Of a stretch of DNA of 64,000 nucleotides, positions 29,447 to 37,403 are shown piece by piece. The translations under genes were made by a program, and so were the position numbers. Each line of letters opens with the position of its first letter. Within the stretch, counting starts at the first letter, position 1. Source of the DNA: Caldilineaceae bacterium SB0661_bin_32 (GTDB taxonomy: Bacteria > Chloroflexota > Anaerolineae > Caldilineales > Caldilineaceae); NCBI GenBank assembly GCA_009841235.1, contig VXMH01000043.1, forward strand, positions 32,054-96,053. Reading direction: 5' to 3'. Under the pieces are notes generated by a model that was given only the letters and a program-made list of their open reading frames with translations, was not told the DNA's origin and made no database searches.

Positions 29447-29637
29447 TGCAGGCGCAACCGAACAACTCCTTCTGCTTCGTCTGCGGCCTGGATAACGTAG
29501 CCGGCGTGAGAGTGCGATTCTATGAAGGCGCCGTCGCGGTGCGCGCTGAAGGCAAATTTCTTATACAGCCGCTCAGCGTCGTTTCCGGGCCGGATGCTGA
29601 TTTGCCGGGTTGGCAAGTCTATAATTGTAAGGAGTAA
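29446..29637 (+). pseudogene. PaaI-like thioesterase gene with internal deletion
   Basis: 63 codons starting within the mutA stop (ATGA). The first ~25 residues (NNSFCFVCGLDNVAGVRVRF) match the start of PaaI-type hotdog thioesterases. They run directly into AVAVRAEGKFLIQPLSVVSG, which looks like the last strand and tail of such a protein, so ~80-100 residues of the middle, with the catalytic region, seem lost in frame. It would not fold as a hotdog. The ATPase cassette starts four bases after its stop. Reading it as a deleted gene is inference; a small real protein is possible. Confidence 0.5.
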
Positions 29638-29640
29638 ACG

Positions 29641-30741
29641 GTGCTTGACTTCATTACAATTGAGGGCTTCAAGAGTATCGCAATCCTGAACGAGCTGAAA
29701 TTAGGCCCAATAAACGTGTTAATTGGACCTAATGGTTCGGGCAAGTCGAACTTCATCGGAGTTTTTTCCTTGCTGAACGCCATACGCTCGGGACGCCTGC
29801 AGCTGTACGTGTTGCGTGCAGGGGGTGCTGACAGAGTTCTGCATTTCGGTTTGAGGACAACTGAGAGTATGAGAGTTCACCTTTCATTCGAGAACCAGAC
29901 TAATCAGTATGAAATTCGGTTGCAGGCGACCGAAACTGACCAACTTCATCCAAGCGGTGAGACTATTTCATTCTGGGACAAGGCGAATTACGACAAATCG
30001 AATGACGATACTCTTTTCGGCAGGGGCGGAGAGGCAGGAATCAGCTTGCCGCCCACCGGAGAAATCCAATGGTATGTTCAGAATCATCTCGATAGTTGGC
30101 GCCTGTATCATTTTCACGACACCAGTTCGGCTTCTCCTTTGCGTAAGACAGCGGATGTAAATGACAATCGATTTCTACGAATGGATGGCACAAATCTGGC
30201 CTCATTCTTGCATCTCTTGCGCCAAAGGTATGAAATCAATTACCACTTGATTCGCCGTACAGTGCAGCTCGTTGCGCCGTTTTTCGAAGATTTTCTGCTC
30301 CAACCTTCGGCGCATAACGAAGACAGGATTCGCCTTGAATGGCGGCATAAAGGAACTGACGCCTACTTTGACGTTTCTTCGTTTTCCGACGGCACGCTGC
30401 GTTTCATAGCTCTTGCGACTCTGATGCTGCAACCAGAGGAAATGCGCCCTTCGGTCATTCTTTTAGACGAGCCGGAACTAGGGTTGCACCCCTATGCAAT
30501 TACCCTGCTGGCCTCGCTGGTTAAGCAGGCCTCCGTAAAGTCACAGGTCATTCTAGCGACACAGTCTCCTATCCTGTTGAATCATTTCCAACCCGAAGAC
30601 GTGCTCGTGGCAGACCGTGTTCGGGGGCAAACAGAGTTTACTCGGCTTGACGCTGAGAACTTGAAAGCTTGGTTAGACGACTACAGTCTAGGTCAGTTGT
30701 GGGAAATGAATGAATTCGGCGGACGCCCTAATCGGGAATGA
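29641..30741 (+). CDS. AAA-family ATPase (RecF/OLD-like, AAA_21) of the DUF4276 cassette
   Basis: 366 residues from GTG with AAGGAG before it. It starts with a RecF-like FITIEGFKSIAILNELKLGP and a Walker A GPNGSGKS at 29-36; Walker B is SVILLDEPELGLHP, with the D-loop His-Pro, and the H-loop stretch VILATQSPILLNHF. The middle part lacks a coiled-coil hinge, so it is a compact SMC-like ATPase of the COG4637 class. Base use is clearly AT-richer than in mutA and mce around it. The DUF4276 gene follows 16 bases later. Such pairs are often in defence islands. Activity is not shown. Confidence 0.88.
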   Translation: MLDFITIEGFKSIAILNELKLGPINVLIGPNGSGKSNFIGVFSLLNAIRSGRLQLYVLRAGGADRVLHFGLRTTESMRVHLSFENQTNQYEIRLQATETDQLHPSGETISFWDKANYDKSNDDTLFGRGGEAGISLPPTGEIQWYVQNHLDSWRLYHFHDTSSASPLRKTADVNDNRFLRMDGTNLASFLHLLRQRYEINYHLIRRTVQLVAPFFEDFLLQPSAHNEDRIRLEWRHKGTDAYFDVSSFSDGTLRFIALATLMLQPEEMRPSVILLDEPELGLHPYAITLLASLVKQASVKSQVILATQSPILLNHFQPEDVLVADRVRGQTEFTRLDAENLKAWLDDYSLGQLWEMNEFGGRPNRE

Positions 30742-30757
30742 CTGGAGAATTGCGCAG

Positions 30758-31456
30758 ATGACAAGGCTATTCCTCCACGTTGAGGGCCAAACCGAAGAGA
30801 GTTTTGTAAACGAGGTGCTTGCACCCCATCTCTACTCCTGTGGATACACTATGGTCGTTCCCCGGCCAACCGGCGGAATAAAGCCATGGCCGAGCGCCAA
30901 AAGGAACATACTGAGGTATTTGAAGCAAGATGCTGGATGTATAGTCAGCACGATGGTAGACTTCTACGGTCTCCCGCAGAGCGGGCCTGGCCCATGGCCT
31001 GGAAGGAAGGATGCCAATAGTTCACTGTATCCGGAGAAGGCTCGGACTGTCGAAAAAGAACTACTGGCAGATGTCTGCCACGATATGGGGACAAACTTCA
31101 ACCCCAGCAGATTCATTCCATACGTGATGATGCACGAATTCGAGGCAATGCTATTCAGCGACTGCGCTGCGTTTAGTCGCGGCATAGGCAAACCGACACT
31201 AGCCAGACAGTTTCAGGCTGTCCGCGATGCCTTTGCCAGTCCGGAAGAGATCGATGATTCGCCTTTTACAGCCCCTTCCAAGCGCGTCGAAAAGCTTGTG
31301 CCGGGTTACACTAAGCCGCTGTTGGGTACGCTGGCCGTGTTTGAAATCGGCCTAGAGGCCATCAGAAGGGAATGCCCGCATTTTGGATGCTGGCTAAGTC
31401 GCTTGGAAGCATTCCCTACGGCCAGCTCCGGCCTGTCTGCAACAGGTTCACGGTAG
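30758..31456 (+). CDS. DUF4276 family protein (Toprim-like), partner of the ATPase
   Basis: 232 residues from ATG at 30758, with GGAG before it. Family marks: LFLHVEGQTEESFVNEVLAP (the acidic first motif), STMVDFYGLP (an Asp in the second motif), FIPYVMMHEFEAMLFSD. The Glu and Asp spacing is like a Toprim nuclease fold, similar to the partner proteins of RloB/AbiL-type systems; this is inference. Together with the ATPase it is like a split version of OLD-family ATPase-Toprim nucleases. AT-richer than flanks. Its stop is 9 bases from the epimerase start. Confidence 0.85.
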   Translation: MTRLFLHVEGQTEESFVNEVLAPHLYSCGYTMVVPRPTGGIKPWPSAKRNILRYLKQDAGCIVSTMVDFYGLPQSGPGPWPGRKDANSSLYPEKARTVEKELLADVCHDMGTNFNPSRFIPYVMMHEFEAMLFSDCAAFSRGIGKPTLARQFQAVRDAFASPEEIDDSPFTAPSKRVEKLVPGYTKPLLGTLAVFEIGLEAIRRECPHFGCWLSRLEAFPTASSGLSATGSR

Positions 31457-31465
31457 GGAGCAGAG

Positions 31466-31909
31466 GTGAACAGTTCAGAAACAGTGCAACTAACCGACGC
31501 CCGGCTCGACCATGTCGGCATCGTCGTCCAGGATCTCGACGATGCCCTTTCCACATACTGCGGCATCCTTGGCTTCCGCCTCCTCGAGCGGCTCGACGCA
31601 CCCGACCACGGTGTCGAGCTCGCATTTCTTGCATCCGGTAACAGCACGATTGAGCTCCTGTCTCCCATCGACAGAGAGAGCGGCACCGCCCGCTTCCTGG
31701 CCCGCCGGGGAGAAGGCAGCCACCACGTCTGCTTCGCCGTGCCCGACATAGCTCGCACCCTGCAGGAGCTTCGTACTCAAGGCGTCCGCCTGATCGACGA
31801 GAGCCCCCGTCAGGGTGTCCACGGCCTTGTCGCCTTTGTCCATCCCCAGGCCGCGCACGGCGTCATGATCGAACTGCTGCAAAAGGACCCGGCGCACCGG
31901 CTCGAATGA
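31466..31909 (+). CDS. mce: Methylmalonyl-CoA epimerase (VOC superfamily)
   Basis: 147 residues with the repeated beta-alpha-beta3 units of the glyoxalase/VOC fold: LDHVGIVVQDLDDALSTYCG with the first metal His, ELAFLASGNSTIELLSPI, SHHVCFAVPDIARTLQELR with the second His, and HGVMIELLQ with the Glu. Interconverts (R)- and (S)-methylmalonyl-CoA, the step before the mutase. The start is GTG at 31466. It was probably next to mutA and the thioesterase in the past; the cassette now divides them. It overlaps the next gene by four bases. Confidence 0.92.
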   Translation: MNSSETVQLTDARLDHVGIVVQDLDDALSTYCGILGFRLLERLDAPDHGVELAFLASGNSTIELLSPIDRESGTARFLARRGEGSHHVCFAVPDIARTLQELRTQGVRLIDESPRQGVHGLVAFVHPQAAHGVMIELLQKDPAHRLE

Positions 31910-32715
31910 CTCCACCCCGATTCGGCCAACCCCCCACGGTTGGCACGCAGCTCTCACACTGGAACGACGTCATCGACGGCCACCTGGCGGCCAGCCGCCC
32001 CGAGGCGGCCGTCCCGTTGATTCGCGTTATCCTCAAAACCCTGCCGCGCCACCTGCCCACCTATTTTCGTTTTCTCCAGGCTGTCTGGCTCTTGCGGCGC
32101 TGGCACGAAGGCCGGGACTGGGCGCTGCGCCTGCTTGGGGCCGACCCCGGCAGCGAACTGGCTTGGGCGGTGCTGGCCAGGGGCGCCGAATCCGACGGCA
32201 ACCTGACAAGGGCCCAGCGCTACTGGACCCTGGCGCTCGAAAACGCGCCCTACAATCGCCCAATCCGCCAGGGGTTGTCTCGCACGCTTCTACGCCAGAA
32301 GCGCCCCCTCATGCTGACGCGTCCTGCCCTGGCGACCCTGTACCGGATGGGCGGACGCTGGGACAGAGCCATTCGCGTCTACACAAAGCTGACCGAGGAG
32401 GAGCCGGGCAGACTCGACTACCAGAGCAGTCTCCTTGAAGCCGCCTGGCACGACGGCCGGACCGAGGAAGCCCTTCACCTTGCCCGTCTCCTGGTCTCGC
32501 TCAATCCCAACCTCCTTCTCGGCTGGATCGTCTCGGCCCGTATCGGTGACGAAGACGACAGGGCCCTGGCCAGGGCGCCCCTCGAAGCCATGGACCCCGA
32601 CGGCGAATACGCCATCACGCGCTTTGCCGACAAGAATGCCTTCGCCTTCCCAACCGAAATCTCCGTCTCGCCCGAAGATGCGGCCCTGCTGAAGGCCGCC
32701 CGAACCTCCGCCTGA
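31906..32715 (+). CDS. TPR-like repeat protein
   Basis: 269 residues, alpha-helical, with degenerate TPRs (SRPEAAVPLIRVILKTLPRH, GNLTRAQRYWTLALENAPYN, GRWDRAIRVYTKLTEEEPGR, GRTEEALHLARLLVSLNPN). No signal peptide, membrane helix or catalytic site. ATGA overlap with mce shows shared translation. Function unknown; the link with methylmalonyl-CoA metabolism is only by position. Confidence 0.7.
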   Translation: MTPPRFGQPPTVGTQLSHWNDVIDGHLAASRPEAAVPLIRVILKTLPRHLPTYFRFLQAVWLLRRWHEGRDWALRLLGADPGSELAWAVLARGAESDGNLTRAQRYWTLALENAPYNRPIRQGLSRTLLRQKRPLMLTRPALATLYRMGGRWDRAIRVYTKLTEEEPGRLDYQSSLLEAAWHDGRTEEALHLARLLVSLNPNLLLGWIVSARIGDEDDRALARAPLEAMDPDGEYAITRFADKNAFAFPTEISVSPEDAALLKAARTSA

Positions 32716-32918
32716 CCACCTTTTTGGCGGGCCCAATGCCGGTCGCCCTCCACTTGTCGCCGCATCAACATTTTTTTGTCAATTCGTCTGGTCTGCGGTA
32801 GGCTGCTGCTGAGGCGGCACGGCCGGGGCCGTCACTTTCGATCAGGCCGGGGGGAGCGCGGAAAGATCGTAGTCTGACCTTATCCTCCGTATCTCCTGGC
32901 GCAGCAAAGGGGTGATTT

Positions 32919-33935
32919 GTGCTTAGTCAGCAACAGTTGAAACAAGCTCTGCTCGATTCATTGCAGAGCGATGAGGACATTGCAGTCATTCAACCGCCCG
33001 CTATCGGGCAAACCGCGCGGCAGAACGAACTGCTTATGTTCATTAAACCGGAGATCCTGGCAATCGAGGATCGGACCTGCCTCGGCAACGCCATCGACCT
33101 GATCTGGGCCAAACTCGCCCAGTTCGACGCCTCCGTCGCGGGTGCTGTCCTGGTCGGCGGCCCGGCACTGGAAGAGAAAGAGAGCATGGACCGCCACTAC
33201 GGCGCGATCAATGTCCTGTCCAAGACCGCGTCAGACGGCCTGGACGCATCCGATCAGCGCAGCGTCTACGACGCCCTCGCCGTCTCTTCTGCCGACTACC
33301 CTCTTTTCGGCGGACACGAATTCCTGTACGCTCATCCCTCATTCACACCCGCCAGTCTGGACAGCCTCTGGTTTACAAAAAAGGCGCACAAAATCCGCTC
33401 CGGGTTCTACGTCCAGGCATACGAGGAAGTAGGCGAAAAGTTCATTCTCGTCAACGGCTTCCACCCCGCCCAGTTGGCCCACTTCACCGAGCCTTCCCAC
33501 CGCATCGCGCTTATGCTGCTCCAGTCCGATACGGGATGGGCAGAGTTGCGCGACCGGATGATCGGAGATACCTTCCCGGAACGGGCCGTATCCGGCTCCA
33601 TTCGCGGCGAATTGCACGCCAGGCCGGCCCACTATGGCTTCGACGAAGTGACAATTGCAAACAACGGCGTCCATCTCTCGGCCGGCCCCTTTGAGGCCAT
33701 GTTTGAGATAGGCAACTTCTTCGGCAGCCTGGTCGGGTCGGATATCTCCTCCACACGGCCCCGCATCGTCAAGACAATGCAGACCGCAGGGATTTCGCCG
33801 GATGATGCCTATAGGGCTATGGAGAATCCTGAAGTCGACGACGGCAAAGGCGCAAAGACCGATCTGTTCGACGCCACCGAACACATGGATACTGAGGCCG
33901 CGGTCGCACTGTACAGATCCAACGTCGCAAATTGA
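32919..33935 (+). CDS. Large nucleoside-diphosphate-kinase-like protein
   Basis: 338 residues from GTG with AAGGGG before it. MFIKPEI (near 40) is like the first NDK strand, and PERAVSGSIRGEL with NNGVHLSAGPFEAMFEIGNFF matches the NDK active-site block (GTIRG, then N-x-VH-x-S with the phospho-His). Between them are ~150 residues not found in the usual 140-residue NDK. The His is kept, so phosphotransfer is possible. No partner in the operon. It may be a large NDK-family paralogue with another substrate; the insert and N-terminus are unknown to me. Confidence 0.6.
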   Translation: MLSQQQLKQALLDSLQSDEDIAVIQPPAIGQTARQNELLMFIKPEILAIEDRTCLGNAIDLIWAKLAQFDASVAGAVLVGGPALEEKESMDRHYGAINVLSKTASDGLDASDQRSVYDALAVSSADYPLFGGHEFLYAHPSFTPASLDSLWFTKKAHKIRSGFYVQAYEEVGEKFILVNGFHPAQLAHFTEPSHRIALMLLQSDTGWAELRDRMIGDTFPERAVSGSIRGELHARPAHYGFDEVTIANNGVHLSAGPFEAMFEIGNFFGSLVGSDISSTRPRIVKTMQTAGISPDDAYRAMENPEVDDGKGAKTDLFDATEHMDTEAAVALYRSNVAN

Positions 33936-33996
33936 TCGCGCCGCCTGCCTGACACTTCGGCGCCGCCTGCCGGACCCGTTTTCCGCTCTACTCCCG

Positions 33997-34389
33997 CTAC
34001 AGAATTTTCAGCACGACGTGGGCGTCGCTCCACAGCCCTTCCAGGTCGTATCGGCGTCGCGTCTCCTCCGTAAACAGATGCAAAATGACATCGCCATAAT
34101 CGGCCAGGAGCCACCCTCCGCCTTCCTGCCGCAGATCGTGGACATTCAAGGGCCGCATCTTCTGTTCAATCCGGAGTTGCTCCCACAAATCATCCCGTAT
34201 CGCATTTGCCTGCCGCTCATTGTCCACACTGCCCAGCACAAAATAGGTAGTGATGCTGGTCTGATCGCTTACGTCCAGTAAGACGATGTCCGCCGCCTGC
34301 TTCTCTTCAATGATTTCGACGATTTTCCGCGCCAGTTCGTTGCTGTTCAGTTGTGCCCCCTTGTCGGTTGATGAAAACGGGTCAGTCAT
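33997..34389 (-). CDS. rsfS: Ribosomal silencing factor RsfS
   Basis: 130 residues. Iojap/RsfS core: LARKIVEIIEEKQAADIVLLDVSD, then SITTYFVLGS, and WLLADYGDVILHLFTEETRRRYDLEGLW. It binds L14 of the large subunit and blocks joining of subunits in starvation. The start is open: ATG at 34389 is listed, but an extended -10 (34392-34397) would place the transcript start inside it, and a CTG at 34350 after AAGGGGG would begin at the normal family N-terminus. Family sure. Confidence 0.95.
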   Translation of the reverse strand: MTDPFSSTDKGAQLNSNELARKIVEIIEEKQAADIVLLDVSDQTSITTYFVLGSVDNERQANAIRDDLWEQLRIEQKMRPLNVHDLRQEGGGWLLADYGDVILHLFTEETRRRYDLEGLWSDAHVVLKIL

Positions 34390-34391
34390 CC

Positions 34392-34397
34392 AGTATA
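34392..34397 (-). promoter_or_regulatory. Extended -10 box of rsfS
   Basis: On the minus strand TGTTATACT ends at 34392, an extended -10 motif. The transcript would start near 34385, inside the nominal ATG at 34389; this supports a later translation start for rsfS. Confidence 0.4.
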
Positions 34398-34626
34398 ACA
34401 CAGCCCCAGGGTACTATCCTGGAGCTTAACGGGTCTACAAATACGGCAAAAAGAGCGCGCATCCCATATTGGCAGACGCCTCGCATATCTACTTGGTCTG
34501 CTGTCGCGCTGATGCTGGCTGCATTGGATTCTGCCTGCTGTCTGTCATCCTGATTGTCCTCTGATCCTCCTGCTGTCGCCTTCGCCAGTTCGGCCGGTTG
34601 CCCTTAACTCCAACAATTCGGACCTC

Positions 34627-34638
34627 ATGTTACGCAGT
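34627..34638 (+). repeat. Direct repeat ATGTTACGCAGT, left copy
   Basis: ATGTTACGCAGT at 34627 returns at 35447-35458. Both copies are followed, at differing gaps, by CAGGG and then CTGGGTC, so a longer diverged repeat is present. An inverted copy of eleven of these bases lies at 34911-34921. The pair bounds the segment with the small secreted gene. Confidence 0.55.
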
Positions 34639-34802
34639 CAGGGTATCAAGGCGCGCTGGGTCCAATTGAAGCAAGGCGTGGCAAGCCTGTTTCAAGGCAG
34701 AAAGATACAAATGCGTCTTGCGCGCATCGTGAGTCTTCGAACAGCGGCCACTGATCACGAATGGGGCTCTGACAACCCCCGCCAAACGGCATTCCATCAA
34801 GT

Positions 34803-34846
34803 AATCTACTGAATTTGGTATAGCGCTATACCAAAATCGGTAGATT
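34803..34846. repeat. 44-base near-perfect palindrome
   Basis: The inner 22 bases (34814-34835) form a perfect palindrome, core GGTATAGCGCTATACC. Outside it 34803-34812 pair with 34837-34846 with one G-T-type mismatch, and a single A-A mismatch divides the two parts. There is no loop and no T-run, so it is not a normal terminator. It might be a protein-binding site, a resolution or insertion site, or a cruciform. Confidence 0.8.
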
Positions 34847-34937
34847 TGAGCGAGACAAATGCCGCAGGATGCGTGCATACTATTCTATAGAAGTACACAT
34901 TCATCCATTGCTGCGTAACATGAGAAAGGAAAGTAAC

Positions 34938-35360
34938 ATGAAAAAGATAGCATTGCTTTCGTGCATTTCAATCATTTTGGCGGTAGTGGTAGTTCTACTG
35001 CCTCAAAATGAAATGCCAGTACGCGCTGAGGCGCGATGTGGCCCAGACGGAGGCGAAGTGCAGAACAACTCAAGCTATACCCTTAACCTCGAAGGAGATG
35101 CGCTCGTATTTCATGAGCCATCGAACACGTACCAGTTCCAAGTCGTATGGCGTGAATTGCCTCCAGGACAACACAGTGACTCGATTGGAATCTGTGATGT
35201 TGACAAAGTCAACATTGAAACGAACAATTGGTATATGAACGGGTACCGCAATCAGGATTCTTGGGTTTATGTTGGTCCCGATTCTATTACCTGCAGAAAT
35301 GGTGATGATTTGCCGGAAGGAATATGGCCTCCTATTATCACCAACGCATATTGTGGGTAA
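34938..35360 (+). CDS. Small secreted cysteine-containing protein
   Basis: 140 residues from ATG at 34938 with GAAAGGAAA before it. MKKIALLSCISIILAVVVVL is a clean signal peptide, cleavage probably after VRAEA. The mature part is ~110 residues with four Cys (RCGPDG, GICDVD, ITCRNG, AYCG at the end), many Asn, Trp and Tyr, likely two disulfides and a beta-rich fold (NNSSYTLNLEGD and onwards). No family recognised. AT-rich composition unlike neighbours; bounded by direct repeats. It reads as an acquired secreted protein. Confidence 0.65.
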   Translation: MKKIALLSCISIILAVVVVLLPQNEMPVRAEARCGPDGGEVQNNSSYTLNLEGDALVFHEPSNTYQFQVVWRELPPGQHSDSIGICDVDKVNIETNNWYMNGYRNQDSWVYVGPDSITCRNGDDLPEGIWPPIITNAYCG

Positions 35361-35405
35361 TTCCGCCCCCGTGATGTCAGTGTCCATCTGAATTGTATGA
35401 ATGTG

Positions 35406-35432
35406 GCCCGCCGCCTCTTTCGGACGGCGGGC
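35406..35432 (+). terminator. Hairpin after the small secreted gene
   Basis: GCCCGCCG (35406-35413) pairs with 35425-35432, loop of 11 bases. It is 46 bases after the stop of the small gene. Only a short T-poor stretch follows, so it is a moderate candidate for a terminator. Confidence 0.45.
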
Positions 35433-35446
35433 TTACTGATCCAGTG

Positions 35447-35458
35447 ATGTTACGCAGT
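35447..35458 (+). repeat. Direct repeat ATGTTACGCAGT, right copy
   Basis: Second copy of the 12-mer found at 34627-34638. Followed by CAGGG at 35475 and CTGGGTC at about 35494, the same order as on the left with altered spacing. Confidence 0.55.
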
Positions 35459-35730
35459 AGACTTCTGTTCCTTGCAGGGCAATCGCATCTAAACTGGGTC
35501 AAGACCTTGTCGCGCTACCTGAATCGAGTTCAGAGCAAGGTAAAACGCCAAGAACCGGACAAATCGTGGGGCGCGGTTGCCAATTCGAATGGTTTTCGGC
35601 GACTGGAGGCCGGTTTCTTGGCCAAAAACCACTGACAGTCGGCAGATGGACAGAGATTTCTACTTTTACTTGCTTTCTTAATGGCGAGTTTCGGCAGATT
35701 TGTCGTTCGAAATTAGATGCGGTTGTCCTG

Positions 35731-35754
35731 GGGTGCATCCCAGATTTGGGGTGA
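35731..35754 (+). repeat. Left terminal inverted repeat of the IS
   Basis: Begins GGGTGCATCCCA and ends GGGGTGA; matches the right end at 19 of the inner 22 positions. Confidence 0.85.
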
Positions 35755-35760
35755 AGATGG

Positions 35761-37122
35761 TCAGATAGGGATTTCATGCCATCGTTGGCTGAGGAGGCGA
35801 GCGCGGAGAGCGAGCATGGCCTGAGCACCATTTTGGGACCAGCGCATGCCAGCTTGTTTCATACGCTGCTGAATCAAGGTTTTGGCAGCAGATTCGACGG
35901 TGCCGCTGCTGATGGGGAATCCGGCTTTTCGATAGGCAGCGTAGTTCATACGTCGTCGGTTTTTCCACAGATAGGCGACCGCTGGTTGACGTCTGGAGGC
36001 GCCTCTGCCGGGTTGGGATTGAGACGTAAGATACGGCGGAAGAAAAGGCGCAGTTGACTGCGAGCTAAGGCGGTCTTCTGGGCTTGGACCCAGGCAGAAG
36101 CTTCTGATGAGTCAGGACCCAGTGCTGCGGCCGCGATCTGCCAGACGTACTGCAGCATGTGCCACCAGTCGAGGATTTCGATGCGGCGGGAAAAACAGAC
36201 GAAAACCATCATCCAGATCCAGATGGCGCCATCGTTGATGCAGACGATCCGTTTGGCTTTTTCGACCCCGCGGCGGCAACTCTCGGCCCAGTAGTGGTTG
36301 GTAAAGGTTTTGGCATCCCACAGACCAGCCCGATAGGAGTGTTTTGTCAAGCGCAGCTCGCCCTCTGCCTTCTCCCCTGCTTCACGCACAGGCACAGCCG
36401 AAACGCTCGCCACTTTGGCCTCTTTCCAGCCCTCCTCGCGCAGATGGACCATCACCCCATCGGCTGATACCGCCATCACCTCACTGTCCGGCTCGGGAAT
36501 GCGCCGATAGCTTACCCTTTCCTCCTCTTCAGGCACGCACACCATCGCCTCAGCCTCGCTTGCCTCTGCTTTCACCACCTCCGTTCCGTACTCCAGCACC
36601 AACCGATGCATACTGCTCGCTGAAATCGGCACATTCGTCAACTCGCTGAAGTTGTCTGCCGCACGCGCATAGGAACCCAGTTCAACCGCTTGGCGCAACG
36701 CCATCTCCAGCATCTGCGGACTCCACCCCCGTCTCCCCAGCCCCAGTCTCCGGTCCAGGGGGAAAAAACCCTTGCTTACACGAAGGGCAATAGTAGTACG
36801 CTCGATTTACCTCGAAGGCTCCCTCTCGGTGTTGTATCTCTCTCTTCTTCTTCCCCTTGTTCTGCCCTCGCTCCCCGCACTCAGGACAACACGCATCCAC
36901 ATCCACCTCGCCTGCCTCGCCTACCAGCTCTGCCAGCAAAGGTTTCTTCATGGCTTCCCGCTTTTGGCGTGCCCGTTCCATGATCTCATCGAAACTGGCC
37001 TCAGGTTCCTCCCGTCGCCATGTCCACAGCCGCTCGTGCAACTCGCCCGCCGACTCCGTAAACTCCTCTTGACTTCGTTCCTGACTTCGCTTCCGACCCA
37101 TTGCCTTTCTTCCCTTTCTCAA
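35761..37122 (-). pseudogene. ISKra4-family transposase, frame-disrupted
   Basis: Three minus-strand frames together give one transposase. 36682-37122 codes the N-terminus with a zinc-finger pair (CCPECG, YYCPSCKQGFFPPG). 35946-36713 codes the central part with the catalytic-like SADGVMVHLREEG, KRIVCINDGAIW and EILDWWHMLQYVW. 35761-35949 codes the end, KAGFPISSGTVESAAKTLI and RMKQAGMRWSQNGAQAMLAL. The first junction overlaps by ~30 bases and may be a programmed frameshift as in some ISKra4 subgroups. The second, near 35985, lies in the conserved end and seems a true lesion, so the enzyme is probably dead. Confidence 0.85.
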
Positions 37123-37158
37123 TAACCCTTTATCTCCCGACCTCCCTTTCAGTATATC

Positions 37159-37182
37159 TCACCCCCATTTTGGGATGCACGC
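37159..37182 (-). repeat. Right terminal inverted repeat of the IS
   Basis: Reverse complement begins GCGTGCATCCCA and ends GGGGGTGA; followed at once by the TGTCCTG duplication at 37183-37189. Confidence 0.85.
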
Positions 37183-37403
37183 TGTCCTGCTGTTCCTTGC
37201 TTCCGCACTGGAATTCGCATACAATGAAACAAAGTTGCTCGGAGGCACGCCCGCGTTGAGTGGGTTTGCCATGCCGTCGGGGAATCCATGCACAGTTCAT
37301 GTGGGAAGACAATTGGGTCTAACATTCGTGTCTGACCTCTCCCAATCTGTCGGCCCAATCAGCTTGAAGAGATGTTGTCTCACGTTAGCAAAGGAGAGTC
37401 CAG

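Larger units (their letters stand above)
34398..34937. other. Non-coding segment between rsfS and the small secreted gene
   Basis: About 540 bases with no supported gene. It holds one copy of a repeated 12-mer (34627-34638), a near-perfect 44-base palindrome (34803-34846), and an inverted 11-mer copy (34911-34921). Sequence becomes AT-rich to the right, unlike the chromosome around it. Confidence 0.6.
35361..35730. other. Non-coding stretch left of the insertion sequence
   Basis: 370 bases holding a hairpin (35406-35432) after the small gene, the right copy of the 12-mer (35447-35458) and the left target duplication of the IS (35724-35730). I see no gene. Confidence 0.55.
35731..37182 (-). 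mobile_element. ISKra4-family insertion sequence, ends intact
   Basis: About 1452 bases. Terminal inverted repeats at 35731-35754 and 37159-37182 match at most positions; each has GTGCATCCCA on the outside and GGGGTGA inside. A 7-base duplication TGTCCTG lies at 35724-35730 and 37183-37189, directly next to the ends, as a target-site duplication. One transposase is coded on the minus strand but is split in several frames. The ends and the duplication are intact, so the insertion is fairly recent. Confidence 0.88.

Noticed and set aside
34627..35458. Integron gene cassette with attI/attC sites
   Set aside because: The 12-mer recalls part of attI1, but there is no integrase, and the palindrome lacks the attC core consensus, so I keep only the repeat observation.
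35393..35635. An 80-codon frame between the small secreted gene and the IS
   Set aside because: No ribosome site, crosses the hairpin and the 12-mer repeat, and the translation has no coding character.
37190..37403. Purine riboswitch before the BMP-type transporter
   Set aside because: I could not fold a purine-aptamer core or find its conserved junction bases in the leader.
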